A stretch of 62,000 nt of DNA from Cryptomeria japonica (GCF_030272615.1 NC_081410.1:138548849-138610848); one strand, 5' to 3'; shown: positions 31,797 to 44,378, counted from the first letter of the stretch. Translations and numbers: made by a program. Notes: generated by a model not told the origin, from the sequence alone.

Positions 31797-33205
31797 TATT
31801 GGCATTTGCATGAAGATTGAATCAATGATATGTTATGTTGTCATTGATGTCAACTAACCGATAATGATATTGTTGATATTGTTTTAATATTGTTTTGTAA
31901 CCGGTAGGAAGAATTTGGGGAGTGGATCGGTATTTCTATATATTGGAGAGTTGAACTGGTAACCGGTAAACCCTACCCATTGTTTTTGATAAAACCTAAC
32001 TGATTAATTTTGGTGAATTGGTTATATTGGTTTATGATCTAATAATGAGCGGCAATGACTATGACACGTATGATTATTGTATGAAGACAATTTCAAGTGA
32101 TTTTGGCAAACTGTTGTAATGGTTTTTGTCTATGGAATGAGCAAGTATATTGCATATAATGCAAAGTGCGTGATGAGTTACTAAGTTCGATGAAGCAGTG
32201 ATCAAGGAGCGATCAAGGTTTTCTTGATTGATGTGCAGAGATTGCTATGTAATCCAACGGTCATATTTTAACTGACTTGTTTGTAATCTCTATGAGAACT
32301 AGGTTTTTGTTGTTTGACTGACCTAATTGATTTGTTTATAAGGTCGATGAAGTTGTTTAGTAAAAGAGTTGGCAAAGAGTTGGAAAAGATCAGTTGAGTG
32401 TGTGGTTGCCGAATCGGATGATGTATCTGTAGTTTGAGTAAAGGCAGATAGGAGCATGAAAAGGATCTGATCAAGCAAGTTTAGTGCTATTTAGATAGAT
32501 CAACAAACTCTTGTTGTTTTGTAAGAATTACAGTAGAATTGAAATCCCCTAACCAGGTAAGCTCTAACAAGCTTGGTACTATTCAAATCCTCTAACAAGG
32601 TGATCCATTAGCTTGGATTTTTAAATCCTCTATCGAGGTTACTCCTTATAGGGTATTGCTTCTAACAAGGCATTGTAGTCAATCCCTTAACTGGGTGGTT
32701 CCTAACAGGATCAGTTCTTAAAAGGACTCTTGTAAATCTTTAACAAGCTAGGCTCCTAACAGGGCGAACTTCAGAAGAGTTCAGATAGTTATCTTGTGAG
32801 TCTCATCTCATCGTGGGTTTTTCCATTTGGATTTCCACGTCAAAAAAAATTGTGTCATGTGGTGAATGTTTTTGTGGTTATGCTCTTATGGTTTATTTAA
32901 TTAACTACTTAATTACTTTGACAATTTATGATAACCAGAAGCATTGAGAAATGAAGTCTATTGACACATGAAAAAGAATTTGGATGTTTATGAGTTTGAA
33001 GTTGTTTACTGTTAATTTGTTGTAACAGTCAACCGATTTATCTTATGAGTTTTTATCTTAACAATGGTATTACATTGATAGTCCTAAGTTTACTTTGAGA
33101 GATTGATTTTTGAGATTGGTGAAGTTATTATCAGTTTTTTTGTCTACTGATTCACACCCCCCTCTCAGTAGTTGACCAGATATTTATTCTTTCATCATAC
33201 TGTCA
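31797..33205 (+). repeat. COP-2 5' LTR
   Basis: It starts TATTGGCATTTGC (TG mutated to TA) and ends ATACTGTCA. The sense stem CTACTGA/TCAGTAG (33144-33150, 33165-33171) encloses the C-run. The GTGG..CCAC block is near 32808-32850. At 32540-32790 CTAACAAGG/CCTCTAACAAGG units recur at short intervals. Confidence 0.9.
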
Positions 33206-33207
33206 AT

Positions 33208-33219
33208 TGGTATTAGAGC
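33208..33219 (+). other. COP-2 primer binding site
   Basis: TGGTATTAGAGC, one transition from the Met-tRNA consensus, two bases after the LTR. Confidence 0.9.
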
Positions 33220-33278
33220 ATATCAGGTCCTCTAAGGTCTAATCCTAACAGCTTGAGGTAAAGATCTTGTAGATCGTG

Positions 33279-34560
33279 ATGAAGAAGGAAGGTTTGAAGT
33301 TTAATAGAGAGAACTATAGGATATGGAGTGACAGAATCAAAATTTATATCAAGAGTCTGGGAAGCCAATATTGGGAACATGTCAATACTAAATATGTTGC
33401 ACCTACTGGGATGTTGACTGATGATCAAAAGAAAGAGAAACAAGAAAATCATCAAGCATTAGAGGCCATTATTAGTTCTTTTTCTGATGCAGAGTATGTA
33501 GATGTTCATGGTCTAGAGACTGCATATGAGGTATGGAAAAAACTTGAAGAGATTTATAGCGGTTATGAACATGTTAAGATTGCTAAAGAAGAGAGTCTAA
33601 GAAGAAAGTTTGATGACATGTGGATGGCTGAAGGTGAGAATATCCAGTAGTATGGTCAAAGGACGAAGGAGATAGTCAGTGAAATTAAGAGTGCAAGAGG
33701 TAAAGTGGAAGATGCCACAATGATCAATAAGGTACTGAGAACCCTTCTACTGGTCTATGCTATCCGAGTTGCAGCCATTCAGGAGCTAAAGTCCATTGAC
33801 AAAAATAAGGTAACTCTTGACTCCATCATTGGCAAGCTTACTACTTTTGAATTAAATGACTATGATGGTAGTGTACAAAAAATTGAGTCTGCATTTAGAG
33901 CTTATGTTTCTAACCCATCTGTGAGAAAAAGTAGAGATGCCACTCATAGTTATGAATCCAGATCTAGCAGAGAAGTTGTTGATGAAGAAAGTTTAGTTGA
34001 GCTTGAAGCATTGTTGGCCAAGCGATTTCCTAGAGGTATAGGTAAATATAGAGGTAAATTACCTTTGAAATGTTTTGCATGCAACAAGATTGGACACATA
34101 GCTTCTAGTTGTCCTAATGGTGATAATGAGCACAAACAAGAGAGATTCAAGAAGTATAAGGGTAAAGGCAAAAGAGATTGTCTTATTGTTGTTGATGGTG
34201 GTATCATTGATGAAGAATCTGATGGTGATGCTAACGAATACATTGTGTTTGTAGCCATTAAAGAAGAGATATCAGACCATAAGAAATTAGTATCCAAGAT
34301 GGATAACTTTGATGGTTGGATCATTGATAGTGGTTGTTCACATCACATGATCGGTGATCGGAGAAAATTTATTTCTTTAAAGGAATTTGATGGCGGAGTT
34401 GTAAGATTCGGTAATGACTCACCTTGCATGGTTAAAGGTAAGGGAACCATTTTTCTTAATAGAAAGAGCAGTGCAAATGATGTCTAATGGGTTGAAGGTT
34501 TAAAGCACAATCTTTTGAGTGTGGCACAACTCAATGACAGAGGATACCCATTGGAGTTTA
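33279..34560 (+). pseudogene. COP-2 Gag and protease
   Basis: The ATG at 33279 starts MKKEGLKFNRENYRIWSDR, the copia Gag N-terminal block. The zinc knuckle CFACNKIGHIASSC at 34072-34113 is intact. The protease keeps the active-site DSG in WIIDSGCSHHM near 34318. One frame runs throughout, with TAG at 33648 and TAA at 34485 as the only stops in this part. Gag would form the particle and the protease would cleave the polyprotein. Compared with COP-1 and COP-4, this is the best preserved Gag-protease in the window. Confidence 0.9.
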
Positions 34561-35560
34561 AGAATGGTATCTGCAAAATCTATGACAATAAAGGTGAACT
34601 GATTGCAATCGGGAAGAAAACTAAAGTTAACTTGTTTCAACTTAATCCTAAAATCATCAACTGTTTAATTGCAAAGATAGATGATAGTTGACTTTGGCAT
34701 AGGAGATTTTGTCATATAAACTTTGATAACATTGTTAAAGTGAGTAAGTCCAAGACAGTGAGGGGTTTGCCTCAGTTGGAAAAACCAGTTAATGCTCTAT
34801 GTAAATAATGTTAGTTGGGAAAGATGAAATCCTCAACTTTCAAGAAAAAATATTTGTCAGCGGAACATTTGTTAGATTTGGTTCATATAGATCTTTGTGG
34901 ACCAATAAGGACAAAAAGTATTCAAGGTGATAGATATTTTATGATCTTCACTGATGATTGCTCAAGGATGATGTGGGTCACATTCTGGAAGGATAAGACT
35001 GAAGCTTTTAGTAAGTTCAAGGCATTCAAGGCCTTAGCTGAGAAGGAGAGCGGTAAAAAGATAAAGTGTCTGAGGACAGATCAAGGCGGTGAATTTACTT
35101 ATGAGGAATTCACTAGATATTGTGAAGAAAAGGGTATCAAACCGCAACTTTCTACACCGAGGACACCAAAACAGAATGGTATCGTACAAAGAAACAATCG
35201 GTTAGTCATTGAAGCTATTAGGACAATGTTGATACAAGGAGGTATAGCAGAAAATTTCTAGAGAAAAGTTGTTAGCACATCTGTTTACACTATGAACCGG
35301 ATTCTAGTAAAAAGAGGCAAGGACAAGACTCCTTATGAATATTTGTATGGAAGATGACCTGATATTAGTTATTTCGAGATATATGGAAGCAAATGTTTTA
35401 TTAAGAGAGGTGATTATATTAGCAAATTTGAAGCTAAAAGTGATGAAGGTATATTTCTTGGCTATTCCACCAAGAGTAAGGCCTACAAGTGTTTTAACAA
35501 CCGGACATAGAGAATTATTGAGAGTGTTGATGTTCAAGTGGAGAATATCTTGAAGTCTCA
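34561..35560 (+). pseudogene. COP-2 integrase
   Basis: The pre-integrase motif LWHRRFCHINFDN is followed by the CxxC half of the zinc finger, where stop codons replace the residue between the cysteines and the Gln after them. The catalytic core shows HIDLCGP and LRTDQGGEF (first two Asp present), but the third acidic residue in NGIVQRNNR is Gln (CAA at 35187-35189) where copia has Glu. Integrase would join the cDNA to the chromosome. Further stops lie at 34690, 34806, 35260 and 35354, and after 35540 the frame shifts to the acidic linker at 35573. Confidence 0.88.
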
Positions 35561-36757
35561 GAGGAAATTAGTTTGGAGAAAAAGGATGAAGATCCTTGCA
35601 TTTTGTTTTTGGAACCAGAAACTGTAAAATCTGAAACTGGCAAAGCAAATACTGATGTACCAGTTCAACTAGAACAGATAAATTCAGAAGAAGATGATGA
35701 TAATGAAGAAGTTGAACCTGAAGATAATGATCATGTTATTCCAATATATGTGAGACTGAATCACAATCCTTAACAGATTATTGGGGATAAGGATGCTGGA
35801 GTACTAACCAGAAGAAGAATCAGAGAGAATTCTTGCATGATCTCCACTATTGAACCAAGAACTGCTAAGGAAGCATTTGGTGATGATCATTGGGTTAAAG
35901 CTATGGAGGAGGATCTGGATAAAATTGAGAAGAACAACACATGGATCATAGTACCCCGACTAGTAAATAAAAATATGATAGGTACTAAGTGGGTATTTAG
36001 GAACAAATTGAATTAACATGGTGTTGTAGTTCGCAACAAAGCTAGGTTGGTTTGAAAAGGTTATGCACAAGAGGAAGGAGAAGATTATGGTGAGAATTTT
36101 GTACCAGTGGCAAGACTGGAAGGTGTCAGAACTTTATTTGCATTTACAACACATAAGAAATTCAAGGTATACCAGATGGATGTTAAGTCAATATTTTTGA
36201 ATGGGACACTAGAAGAAGAAGTATACATTGAGCAACCAGATGGTTATACTTTGACTAATGAGAAAGACATGGTATGCAGATTGCATAAGGCTTTATATGG
36301 ATTAAAGCAGGCACTGAGAGCATGGTATGAAAGGTTTCATACACATCTAATGAAGATAGGATATCTAAGAACTAGTCATAATAGTAACATATATCTTAAA
36401 TCTAAAGGAGATAAAATACTGGTCAGCGAAGTATTTGTAGATAATATCATATTTGGAGGTAATGATGACATGAACAATAGTTTTGCAGATGAAATGAAAA
36501 ATGAGTTTGAAATGTCTTTAATGGGAGAAATAAAATTTTTCATAGGCTTGCAAATACAAAAAATGAAGAATGGCATTTTCATCACACAGTCTAAGTATGT
36601 GAAAGAGGTCTTGAAGAAATTTGGCATGAGTGACTGTAAACTAGTTGGGACACCAATGGTTATAGGTTGTAAGTTGTCTAAGGAAGATGAATCCACATCT
36701 ATTGATGAGAAGGAATACATGTCAATGATTGGAAAATTGTACTGTTATTCACAATAG
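35561..36757 (+). pseudogene. COP-2 INT-RT linker and reverse transcriptase
   Basis: An acidic linker (EEDDDNEEVEPEDND) precedes RT. RT motifs are [35 protein letters not shown], a catalytic box reading FVDNIIFGG (36437-36445 covers VDN, second Asp changed to Asn) and GTPMVIGCKLSKED. Stops interrupt the linker end and the N-terminal RT part (about 35771, 36016, 36054), and a frameshift near 36735 leads into RNase H. The catalytic change alone would abolish polymerase activity in known RTs. Confidence 0.88.
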
Positions 36758-37162
36758 ACCGAATATAGCTCATGTAGTTGGCATAGTTGCTAGATTCCAG
36801 AAGAATCCTAAGGAAACACATCTGATAGCAACCAAGAGGATTTTTAGATATTTGAAAGGTACTGTTGACTATGGATTATGGTATCCATATGGAGCAAATT
36901 TTGACTTGAAGGTGTACACAGATGCAGATTGGGCAAGAAATGTTGATGACTGAAAAAGCACAACCAGTAGAGGATTTTTTCTTGGAGGAAGACTTGTTTC
37001 ATGGAGTAGTAAGAAGTAGAGTTGTACTTCACAATCTACTACTGAAGTTGAGTATGTTGTAGCTTACATGAATTATACTCAGGCTATTTGGATGAGGCAC
37101 ATTTTGGAGGGTTTTAAGATGAAGATTTCAGAACCTATAAAGATCTTATGTGATAATACAAG
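36729..37162 (+). pseudogene. COP-2 RNase H, N-terminal part
   Basis: Motifs are KRIFRYLKGTVDYGLWYP, YTDADWARNVDD, the KSTTS block after a TGA, and EVEYVVAYMNYTQAIW, ending in ILCDNTS. L6 is inserted after ACAAG at 37162, and the sequence resumes with SAINISKNP at 46591. Confidence 0.9.
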
Positions 37163-38456
37163 CGTTGGGATCTGATAACACTGAGAGGGGGGGTGAATCA
37201 ATGTTCTACCAAAATGAACAGTTTTTAACTTTCTAAACCATGCATGTATGTACCGGTAAACAAATAAGCATATAACAAGAAGAAAATAAACCATCCACAT
37301 AAATGAACACCATAACACACATAATTTATACGTGGAAAACCTCAATGAGGAAAAACCATGGTGGGATTTGTGACCTACAATATCAGTTCACTAGTCATAT
37401 GAAAAGATATTACATAAAACAGGGGCCTAAACTTGCAAGAAGGCATACTACCTAGAGTATATTGCTCATCACTAAAGAGCCTCATTGACTACAAACTTTC
37501 TGCCAAAGTAAATTACTGAAAAATGAATTCAAGAGTGCATCTGCTATGATAGATAGAGTTTTGGTTCTAGTTCTTCTCTGTATTGGTTCACAAACTTGAA
37601 CCATTACCGGTATTACTTCTCCTCCAAGACTGCTTTCCAAGCTATTTGTAAATCATTGCATGATATAATGTTCGCATACAAAAATGATATCCATACATAT
37701 ATTTTGCATCTCACAGTTCTTCTATACCTATGTATGTCTATCATCTATTCCATCACAATACCCTCATATTAAATTGACCTAGCAGACTGACTTATATATG
37801 TATTGCACATGATATGCCTTATGTCGGCTTACAATGCATTTACAAAAGATATTCAATGTTAGCCTCGACAATAATTTTAAAATGATTTACTAAATAAATC
37901 TTCCTTGATGTCGGCTTCCTTGAAGTATTGATGCCGGTGTTGGTGCCAGTGTAGGCCTGAATGCTTCCAATGTCGGCATCTGCCGGTATATGCCTCCTAC
38001 TATCGGTTTGTGACTTGGTATTATGGATGACTTTGTCATGTGTTGCATTGGTTTTGTCATTGATGTCAACACTTGTCTTCTTGGAGGTTTATATTATGTT
38101 CACAGGTATGGTTAGTGGCTTATGCACAGTCACTAGTATGTGTTCACAACCAGGTTATATTGTTCACCGGCAACGATGATAACATGGATATCATTTGGTT
38201 ATGTCAAAGACATGGATTGGAAGTTTGGATTTGGTGTTTTTCTTATTACTCTAATCGGGTTGACGGATTTGCCTTTACTGGTAGATAAGTCTAGGTTATG
38301 GCCCGATACATATTATCTATTCCAGATCAGCACCACACATTATAGAGATTGTTTATTGATTGGTTGTTGACTGGTAAAATGTATTGAGTCGACATGTTGT
38401 ATCGTATCAAGACTTATTTGTAATTGATTTAAATGTAATATCCTTAGTGAACTGAT

Positions 38457-39991
38457 TGATAACTCAATGATAAATGGATAGTACTAACCCGATATTGAGA
38501 GGAGGGGGGGCGAATCAGTACAGACAAAAATATAGTCCTAAACAAGTTTGATAGCAGACACTTCAAATGACTGGCAAATAGTGACACCGGTTTGAAACAG
38601 AGTGCAACCGGTAAAGCTAAGAATGAATGAGACAAGCATTAACTGGTTACTCACTTAGCTTTTCACTTAACTCAAGACTACACTATCATTTCACCTTTAT
38701 GCATAAATAGGTAATCTATCATCAGATCATAATAACAGCTAGTTCAACATGTTTTATTGACATGCATAAAAAATAGAACCATCATATGCTTGACAGACAA
38801 TAGCAAAGCATCACAAGATAAAAGCATCACACATGACACAAATATTTTTCATGTGGAAACCCAACTGGGAAAAACCATGGTGGGGATGAATACCCACAAG
38901 CTGTTTTTGAACTCTTTAGAAGTCCACTCTATTAGGAGCCTTGTCCGGTTAGAGACATTACAATAGGTTCTGCTAGGAACCGATCCTGTTAGGGAGCACC
39001 CAGTTAAGGGATGGCTAGAATACCTGGTTAAGGGTTAAACCCTGTTAAAGGTTACCTTGTTAGAGGATTTCAAGAACTCAATAGCTAAAGGATTTCGAAC
39101 TCAATAGATTTGAATTACCCTATTAAAGGATTTACAACAAGCCAGTTAAGGCTACCTTGTTAAGGGATTTTCCAACTGTTGAGGTGGTTAGAGATCAACA
39201 GGTATTACAATGATCTGGTAATAACACTCAAAGCCAATACAGATTAGCTCAAGCTCCTCTTCACCTTCTGCACTTACACTCTGCAGGTATTACTTCTCTC
39301 CTTTTGGTCTGGCAAGAATCACGTATCCTTTCTCTTGGATACACACACACAAGTTTTGCCAACAACCTCAGAAAGAGACACAACATCAACCTTATAGGAA
39401 AATAGATAGGTCGGTAGCATAAACCCTAAACCCTAAACCTGTTAGGTTAAGTAATTCAAATGGTTCAATCCTGACCATTGAGCACACTGCATTAAATGCA
39501 GCAGTTCTTGATTCAATCTCAAGACATTCTCCATCATCCATTTCCACCAATTTTATGGCGGCTGATAACCCATCACATGTTATCACCGTTTTACAAACTT
39601 CTCACATTTCCAAGGTAGATAGGAACAATCTCCTTCATGCAAGATCCTTCACACGCACAAGGCTTACATGACAACACGATCTATTCTTTGTTACCATGCT
39701 AACTCATCACACAAAGTCACCGGTTGAGCCACACAGGCTTGAAGCACTTAAACTGGAAACCTTGAAGTTGAGACTACCAACCGGTAGTCATACAATACTT
39801 CCATGTGCCGGTTCTCATAACTATATGCCGGTTCATCATGAACAAACACACCGCTTCACTTTGGCACAAATGTTGGTTCACAGTGTTCTACCAGTTCTCT
39901 CATATGATGGTTCTCACTTCTTCATCATATTGACATCAATGACAACATACAATGTCATGATGTCCTCATACTGGTTCACATAATGCCAACA
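38457..39991 (-). repeat. COP-4 3' LTR (family L1)
   Basis: It runs from TGATAACTCAATG to ATGCCAACA, 1,535 bp. Hairpin arms TATTGA (38493-38498) and TCAGTA (38515-38520). Telomere-like AAACCCTAAACCCTAAACC is at 39421-39439. Confidence 0.93.
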
Positions 39992-40236
39992 ATCTCCCCC
40001 TTTAGCATTGATGGCAATAAACAAAGATATTTTCTCTGCTTCACATCTTCTCCCCATTTTCTGCAGATATCTTCTCCGCTTCACATCTTCTCCCCCTTTG
40101 ACAATAATGCCAAAGTGGAGGCACAAGCTTCCCTATTCCATTATGCTTCTCCCTCTGAGGAGTAGCATCCTTCAACACATCAATCCTGAAGAAAAATTTG
40201 ACTATGCAATACCTGACTGATGTGGAGAATATATCT
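39992..40236 (-). other. COP-4 polypurine tract and 3' untranslated region
   Basis: The minus strand carries TAAAGGGGGAGAT directly before the LTR. CATTGATGG next to it faces CATCAATG in the LTR. A second CAAAGGGGGAGAAG lies near 40090. Confidence 0.85.
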
Positions 40237-41061
40237 TTAGTTTACCTCCTGAAGGGGCAACACCCCTAATTCACCTCTTAAGTACATAAATGTAGCCTTT
40301 GGGAGAGGCTTGGTGAATATATCTGCTAATTGCTCTTGACTGGAAACATGTTCCAGTGCAATCTCTTTGTTCTGAAACTTTTCCCTCAGGGAATGATACT
40401 TAAGTTCAAAATTCTTGGTTCTAGAGTGTAAAGCTGGATTCTTTGAGATATTGATAGCACTTGTGTTATCACAAAATATACTTACCGGTTCAGATACAAG
40501 AACTTTTAAGCCATTTAATACATGCTTCATCTAGGTTGTCTGAGTACAGTTCATGAAAGCTGCAACATACTCTGCTTCCACTATAGACTGAGAGATACAA
40601 CTCTGCTTCTTACTCATCCATGAGACCAATCTACCACAAAGAAAGAATGCACCACCGGTTGTGCTTTTCCGATCATCTATATTGCCTGCCCAATCAACAT
40701 CTGTGTATACTTTCAAGTTGAAATCCTTGCTATAAGGATACCACAATCCATAGTCAACAATTCCCTTTAGATACCTAAGAATCCGCTTGACTGCAATCAA
40801 GTGAGATTCTCTTGGGCTTTTCTAGAATCTTGCAGTAATACCAACTACATGTGCAATATCCGGTCTGCTATGCACTACATAATGCAACTTACCAATCATT
40901 GATTGGTATTCCTTCTCATCAACCAATTCTGAGTTATCTTCTTTAGATAGTTTACAACCGGTAACCATCGGAGTACCAACTGGTTTGCTATCTTCCATGC
41001 CAAAGGTCTTCAACACCTCTTTGACATACTTGGACTGAGTGATAAAGATTCCATCCTTCAT
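40237..41061 (-). pseudogene. COP-4 RNase H and end of RT
   Basis: One frame with stops near 40801 and 40531. Read leftward it gives the RT tail (GIFITQSKYVKEVLK, GTPMVTGCKLSKED), then KRILRYLKGIVDYG, YTDVDWAGNIDD, KSTTGGAFF, SIVEAEYVAA, FCDNTSAINISKN and DIFTKPLPKATF, ending LPLQEVN and a stop at 40237. In TDADW the second Asp is Val (YTDVDW). RNase H would remove template RNA. It closes the polyprotein. Confidence 0.92.
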
Positions 41062-41064
41062 CTG

Positions 41065-42051
41065 CTAGATCTGCAATCCAATGAAGAATTTAATCTCCCC
41101 TATGAGTGACATTTCAAACTCTTTCTTCATCTTATCTGCAAACTCATGACTCATCTTGTCATCTCCACCAAAGATAATGTCATCAACAAATACCTCACAG
41201 ATTAGGATCTGATCTCCTTCAGACTTCAAGTAGATATTACTATCTTCACTTGTTCTCTCAAATCCAATCTTCACAAGATGGGAATGCAGGCATTCATACC
41301 ATGCTCTAGGTGCCTGCTTTAGTCCATATAAGGTTTTATGTAGCCTACATACCATGTCATTGTCTTCAGATAGGGAAAACCCATCTGGTTGCTCAATATA
41401 CACCTCCTCTTCAAGTACACCATTTAGAAATGCAGATTTTACATCCATTTGATATACTTTGAAACCTTTAAAAGCTGCATATGCAGGAAGCATACGAACT
41501 CCTTCCAATCTGGCTACGGGAGCAAAGGTTTCTCCATAGTCTTCTCCTTCTTCTTGAGCATATCCTTTGCACACTAATATGGCTTTGTTCCTAATCACTA
41601 TGCCATCCTCATTCAGCTTATTTCTGAAAACCCATTTAGTACCAATGACATTTTTGTGCTCCAGTCTGGGTACCAAAGGCCATGTACCATTTTTCTCTAT
41701 CTGGTCAAGTTCCTCTTCCATTGCCTTTATCCAGTCTTTATCCTTATGCACCTCTTTGAATGATTTAGGCTCAAATTCAGAGATCATACATGAGTTTTCT
41801 CTGACCTTTCTTCTTGTAAGGATTCCTGCATCCTTATCTCCTATGATCTGCTTAGGATCATGATTCAGCTTGACATACCAAGAAGTGGTCTTGATAGATT
41901 CCTCTTGCTTTTCTTCTTCATCCTCATCTCCATCAGTATCCACATCTACATTTGCCGGTGTAGGAACATTGTTACTGGTACTCGGTTGGCTGTCAACCGG
42001 TTCCCAAAAGGTTGCAACCGGTTTCCTCAGTTCTCTCAAAGGTTTCATCAA
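41065..42051 (-). pseudogene. COP-4 INT-RT linker and reverse transcriptase
   Basis: The longest open pol segment in the window, 328 codons. An acidic linker ([17 protein letters not shown]) leads to [56 protein letters not shown], and an intact catalytic box [11 protein letters not shown] near 41170-41195. A stop at 41062 separates it from the RNase H segment in the same frame. All RT catalytic Asp positions I can place are present, so this domain was lost to stops rather than to active-site mutation. Confidence 0.93.
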
Positions 42052-42169
42052 CTCTTACATTGATGCTTTCCATAATTCTCTGAGTCCTATTGTTGAAACA
42101 CTTGAGAGCTTTGCTCTTGGCAGAATATCCTAAGAATATTCCCTCATCACATTTTGCATCAAATTTACT

Positions 42170-42960
42170 CTAGTGTTCACTCCTCTTGATGTAACATTTT
42201 CTACCAAACACTCTAAAGTAGCTAACCACAAGTGTCTTACCAGTCCAATACTCATAAGGATTTTTATCGTTACCTTTCTTTATGAGTACCCGGTTCATTG
42301 TGTAGACTGCGATGGTCACCGCTTCTCTCCAAAAGTTGTGAGCTACCTTTCCTTGAATCAACATAGTTCTAGCTGCTTCAACCATAGTCCGGTTATTCCT
42401 CTCTACTAGGCCATTCTGCCATGGAGTTTGGGGGGCACAAAATTGCCTCTTGATGCCATGTTATTCACAATACTTGTTGAATTCACCGGAAGTGAATTCC
42501 CCTCCTTGATTAGTTCTCAGGCACTTGATCCTTTTACTGCTTTCCTTCTCCACTAATGCTTTGAAAGCTTTAAACTTTACAAAGGCTTCATACTTGTCTT
42601 TCAAGAATGTGACCCACATCATTCTTGAGCAGTCATTAGTGAGAATCATGAAGTACATATCACCCTGCACACTTCTAGTTTTCATAGGACCACACAAATC
42701 AGTATGTACAAGGTCAAGCAAGTTGTCAGCAGTGAAAGAATTACCTTTAAAGGCAGAGGAAGAAATTTTCCCCAATTGACACTCTCTGCACATGGTATTA
42801 TCCAGTTTTCTTAGCACCGACAACCCTCTAACTGTCTTGATCTTACTAGCCTTCACAATGTTATCAAAGTTTACATGGCAGAGTCTCCTATGCCATATCT
42901 AGCTATCATCAAATTTAGCCATAAGACATGTACTTATATTTGCATTCAGCTGAAATAGGT
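42170..42960 (-). pseudogene. COP-4 integrase
   Basis: Read leftward: the pre-integrase block with LCHVNFDNIVKAS, CRECQLGK (CxxC), VHTDLCGP, LRTNQGGEF (the expected second catalytic Asp is Asn), a TAA at about 42458, then QNGLVERNNR with the catalytic Glu intact, and the C-terminal VAHNFWREAV and YEYWTGKTP-like region. Integrase would insert the cDNA and make 5-bp duplications. A frameshift lies between 42170 and 42051. Confidence 0.9.
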
Positions 42961-42970
42961 TACCTTTGGT

Positions 42971-43864
42971 CTACATGCCGATGGCCACCAATTCACCATT
43001 CTTTTCTTTGATTCTACAAACTCCATTCTTGAATTCTAGAGTGAGGCCAATGTCATTCAACTGGGCAACACTCAGAAGGTTGTGTCTAAGATCATCAACC
43101 CAATACACATTGTCCGCACTACTCTTTCCATTTAGGGAGATAGACCCTCTGCCTTTGACCATGCATGGTGCATCATTGCCAAAGCGAACCACACCACCAT
43201 CATACTCCTCCAAGGATAGAAAATTGATCTAGTCACCAGTCATATGGTGAGAACAGCCACTGTCAATGATCCACTCATTGGAATTATCAAACCAAGAGAC
43301 AAGAGCCTTCTTGTTTGACACATCTTCCTCGACAACAACAAACACAATATCTTCATTTTCTTCATCCTCTGATTCTTCATCTGTGACACATTCATCAACT
43401 GCCACAAAATAGTTTCTCTGGTTTCCTCCTTTGAATTTCTTGAACCTTTCTAGTTTGTCCTTGTTTTTGCCATTAGGAGAGTTTAAAACAATATGTCCTA
43501 TCCGGTTACAAGAAAAGCATTTCAAAGGTAGCTTACCTCTGTATTTGTTGGTTCCTTTAGGAAGTTTCCTGGAAAGGAGAGCTTCAAATGCCATTAGAAT
43601 CTCCTCATCATCCATTTCTCTGCCCTGTCTTGGTTCACCACTAGTGCTAGCTTCTTTTCCTTTTCTGGATGGTACTACAGAAGCTTTAAAAGTTGATTCA
43701 ATCTTTTGAACACTGCCATTGAAACTATTTAGCTCATAGGCTGTCAACTTTGCAATGATGGATTCTAGGGATACCTTAGTCTTGTCTATTGATCTTAGCT
43801 CCTGAATAGTAGCAACCCTTATTGCATAGACCGGCAATAGGGATCTCAGGACTTTGCTTACCAT
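42971..43864 (-). pseudogene. COP-4 Gag C-terminus and protease
   Basis: The frame from 43864 covers the end of the Gag helical region (VYAIRVATIQELRSI), a zinc knuckle CFSCNRIGHIVLNS with the last Cys changed to Ser, a long acidic stretch (DEESEDEENEDIVF), and the protease active site WIIDSGCSHHM (DSG intact). A stop near 43216-43228 separates the following EYDGGVVRFGND..LLSVAQL block, which continues in frame. Confidence 0.9.
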
Positions 43865-43932
43865 AGTGGAATCTTCTATTTACCACCTACACTCTTGATA
43901 TTTCCAAAAATGGTTTTGATTCTTATTCCATA

Positions 43933-44304
43933 CTATTGAATGGTCTCACCTTCAACCATCCGCATATCTTCAAACTTCCCTCTAAGGCTTTCTTCCTTAG
44001 CCTGTTTTACATGCTCATCACCATCATAGATATTTTCAAGAGTATCCCATACCTTTTTGGGATTTACCTTATCCTGAACATCAATAAACTCAATGTTAGA
44101 TAAACTACTAATTAGGGCTTCCATAACTTGCCCATTCTCCTGCATCTCTCTCTTTTGGTCATTGGTGAGAGTACCGATAGGAGCAACATAGGCAGTCTCA
44201 ACATAGCTCCAGTGTTGAACACCCATGCTTCTAATGTATATCTTCATTCTGTCTTTCCATATACTGAAATTTTCTTTGTTAAACTTTGGACCTTCCCTCT
44301 TCAT
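43933..44304 (-). pseudogene. COP-4 Gag N-terminus
   Basis: The ATG at 44304 opens MKREGPKFNKENFSIWKDR and runs 123 codons to a TAG that has replaced a Gln (IQ stop YG). A frameshift between here and 43864 breaks the polyprotein. The ATG is 61 bases from the primer site, and the left-edge element has the same start, which supports the choice. Confidence 0.9.
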
Positions 44305-44364
44305 TATTAGACTGAGATCTTTACCTCAAGCGGTTAAACTTATGGCGCAGAGGACCTGGAGGAT

Positions 44365-44376
44365 GCTCTGATACCA
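44365..44376 (-). other. COP-4 primer binding site
   Basis: The minus strand reads TGGTATCAGAGC, an exact match to the common plant copia Met-tRNA site, two bases from the LTR. Confidence 0.95.
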
Positions 44377-44378
44377 AT

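Noticed and set aside
39421-39439. Interstitial telomere or chromosome end
   Set aside because: Only about two and a half repeats, at the same LTR position in all copies. LTR sequence, not telomere.
41567-41863. Plus-strand frames across COP-4 pol
   Set aside because: Antisense shadows of the RT and linker coding sequence.
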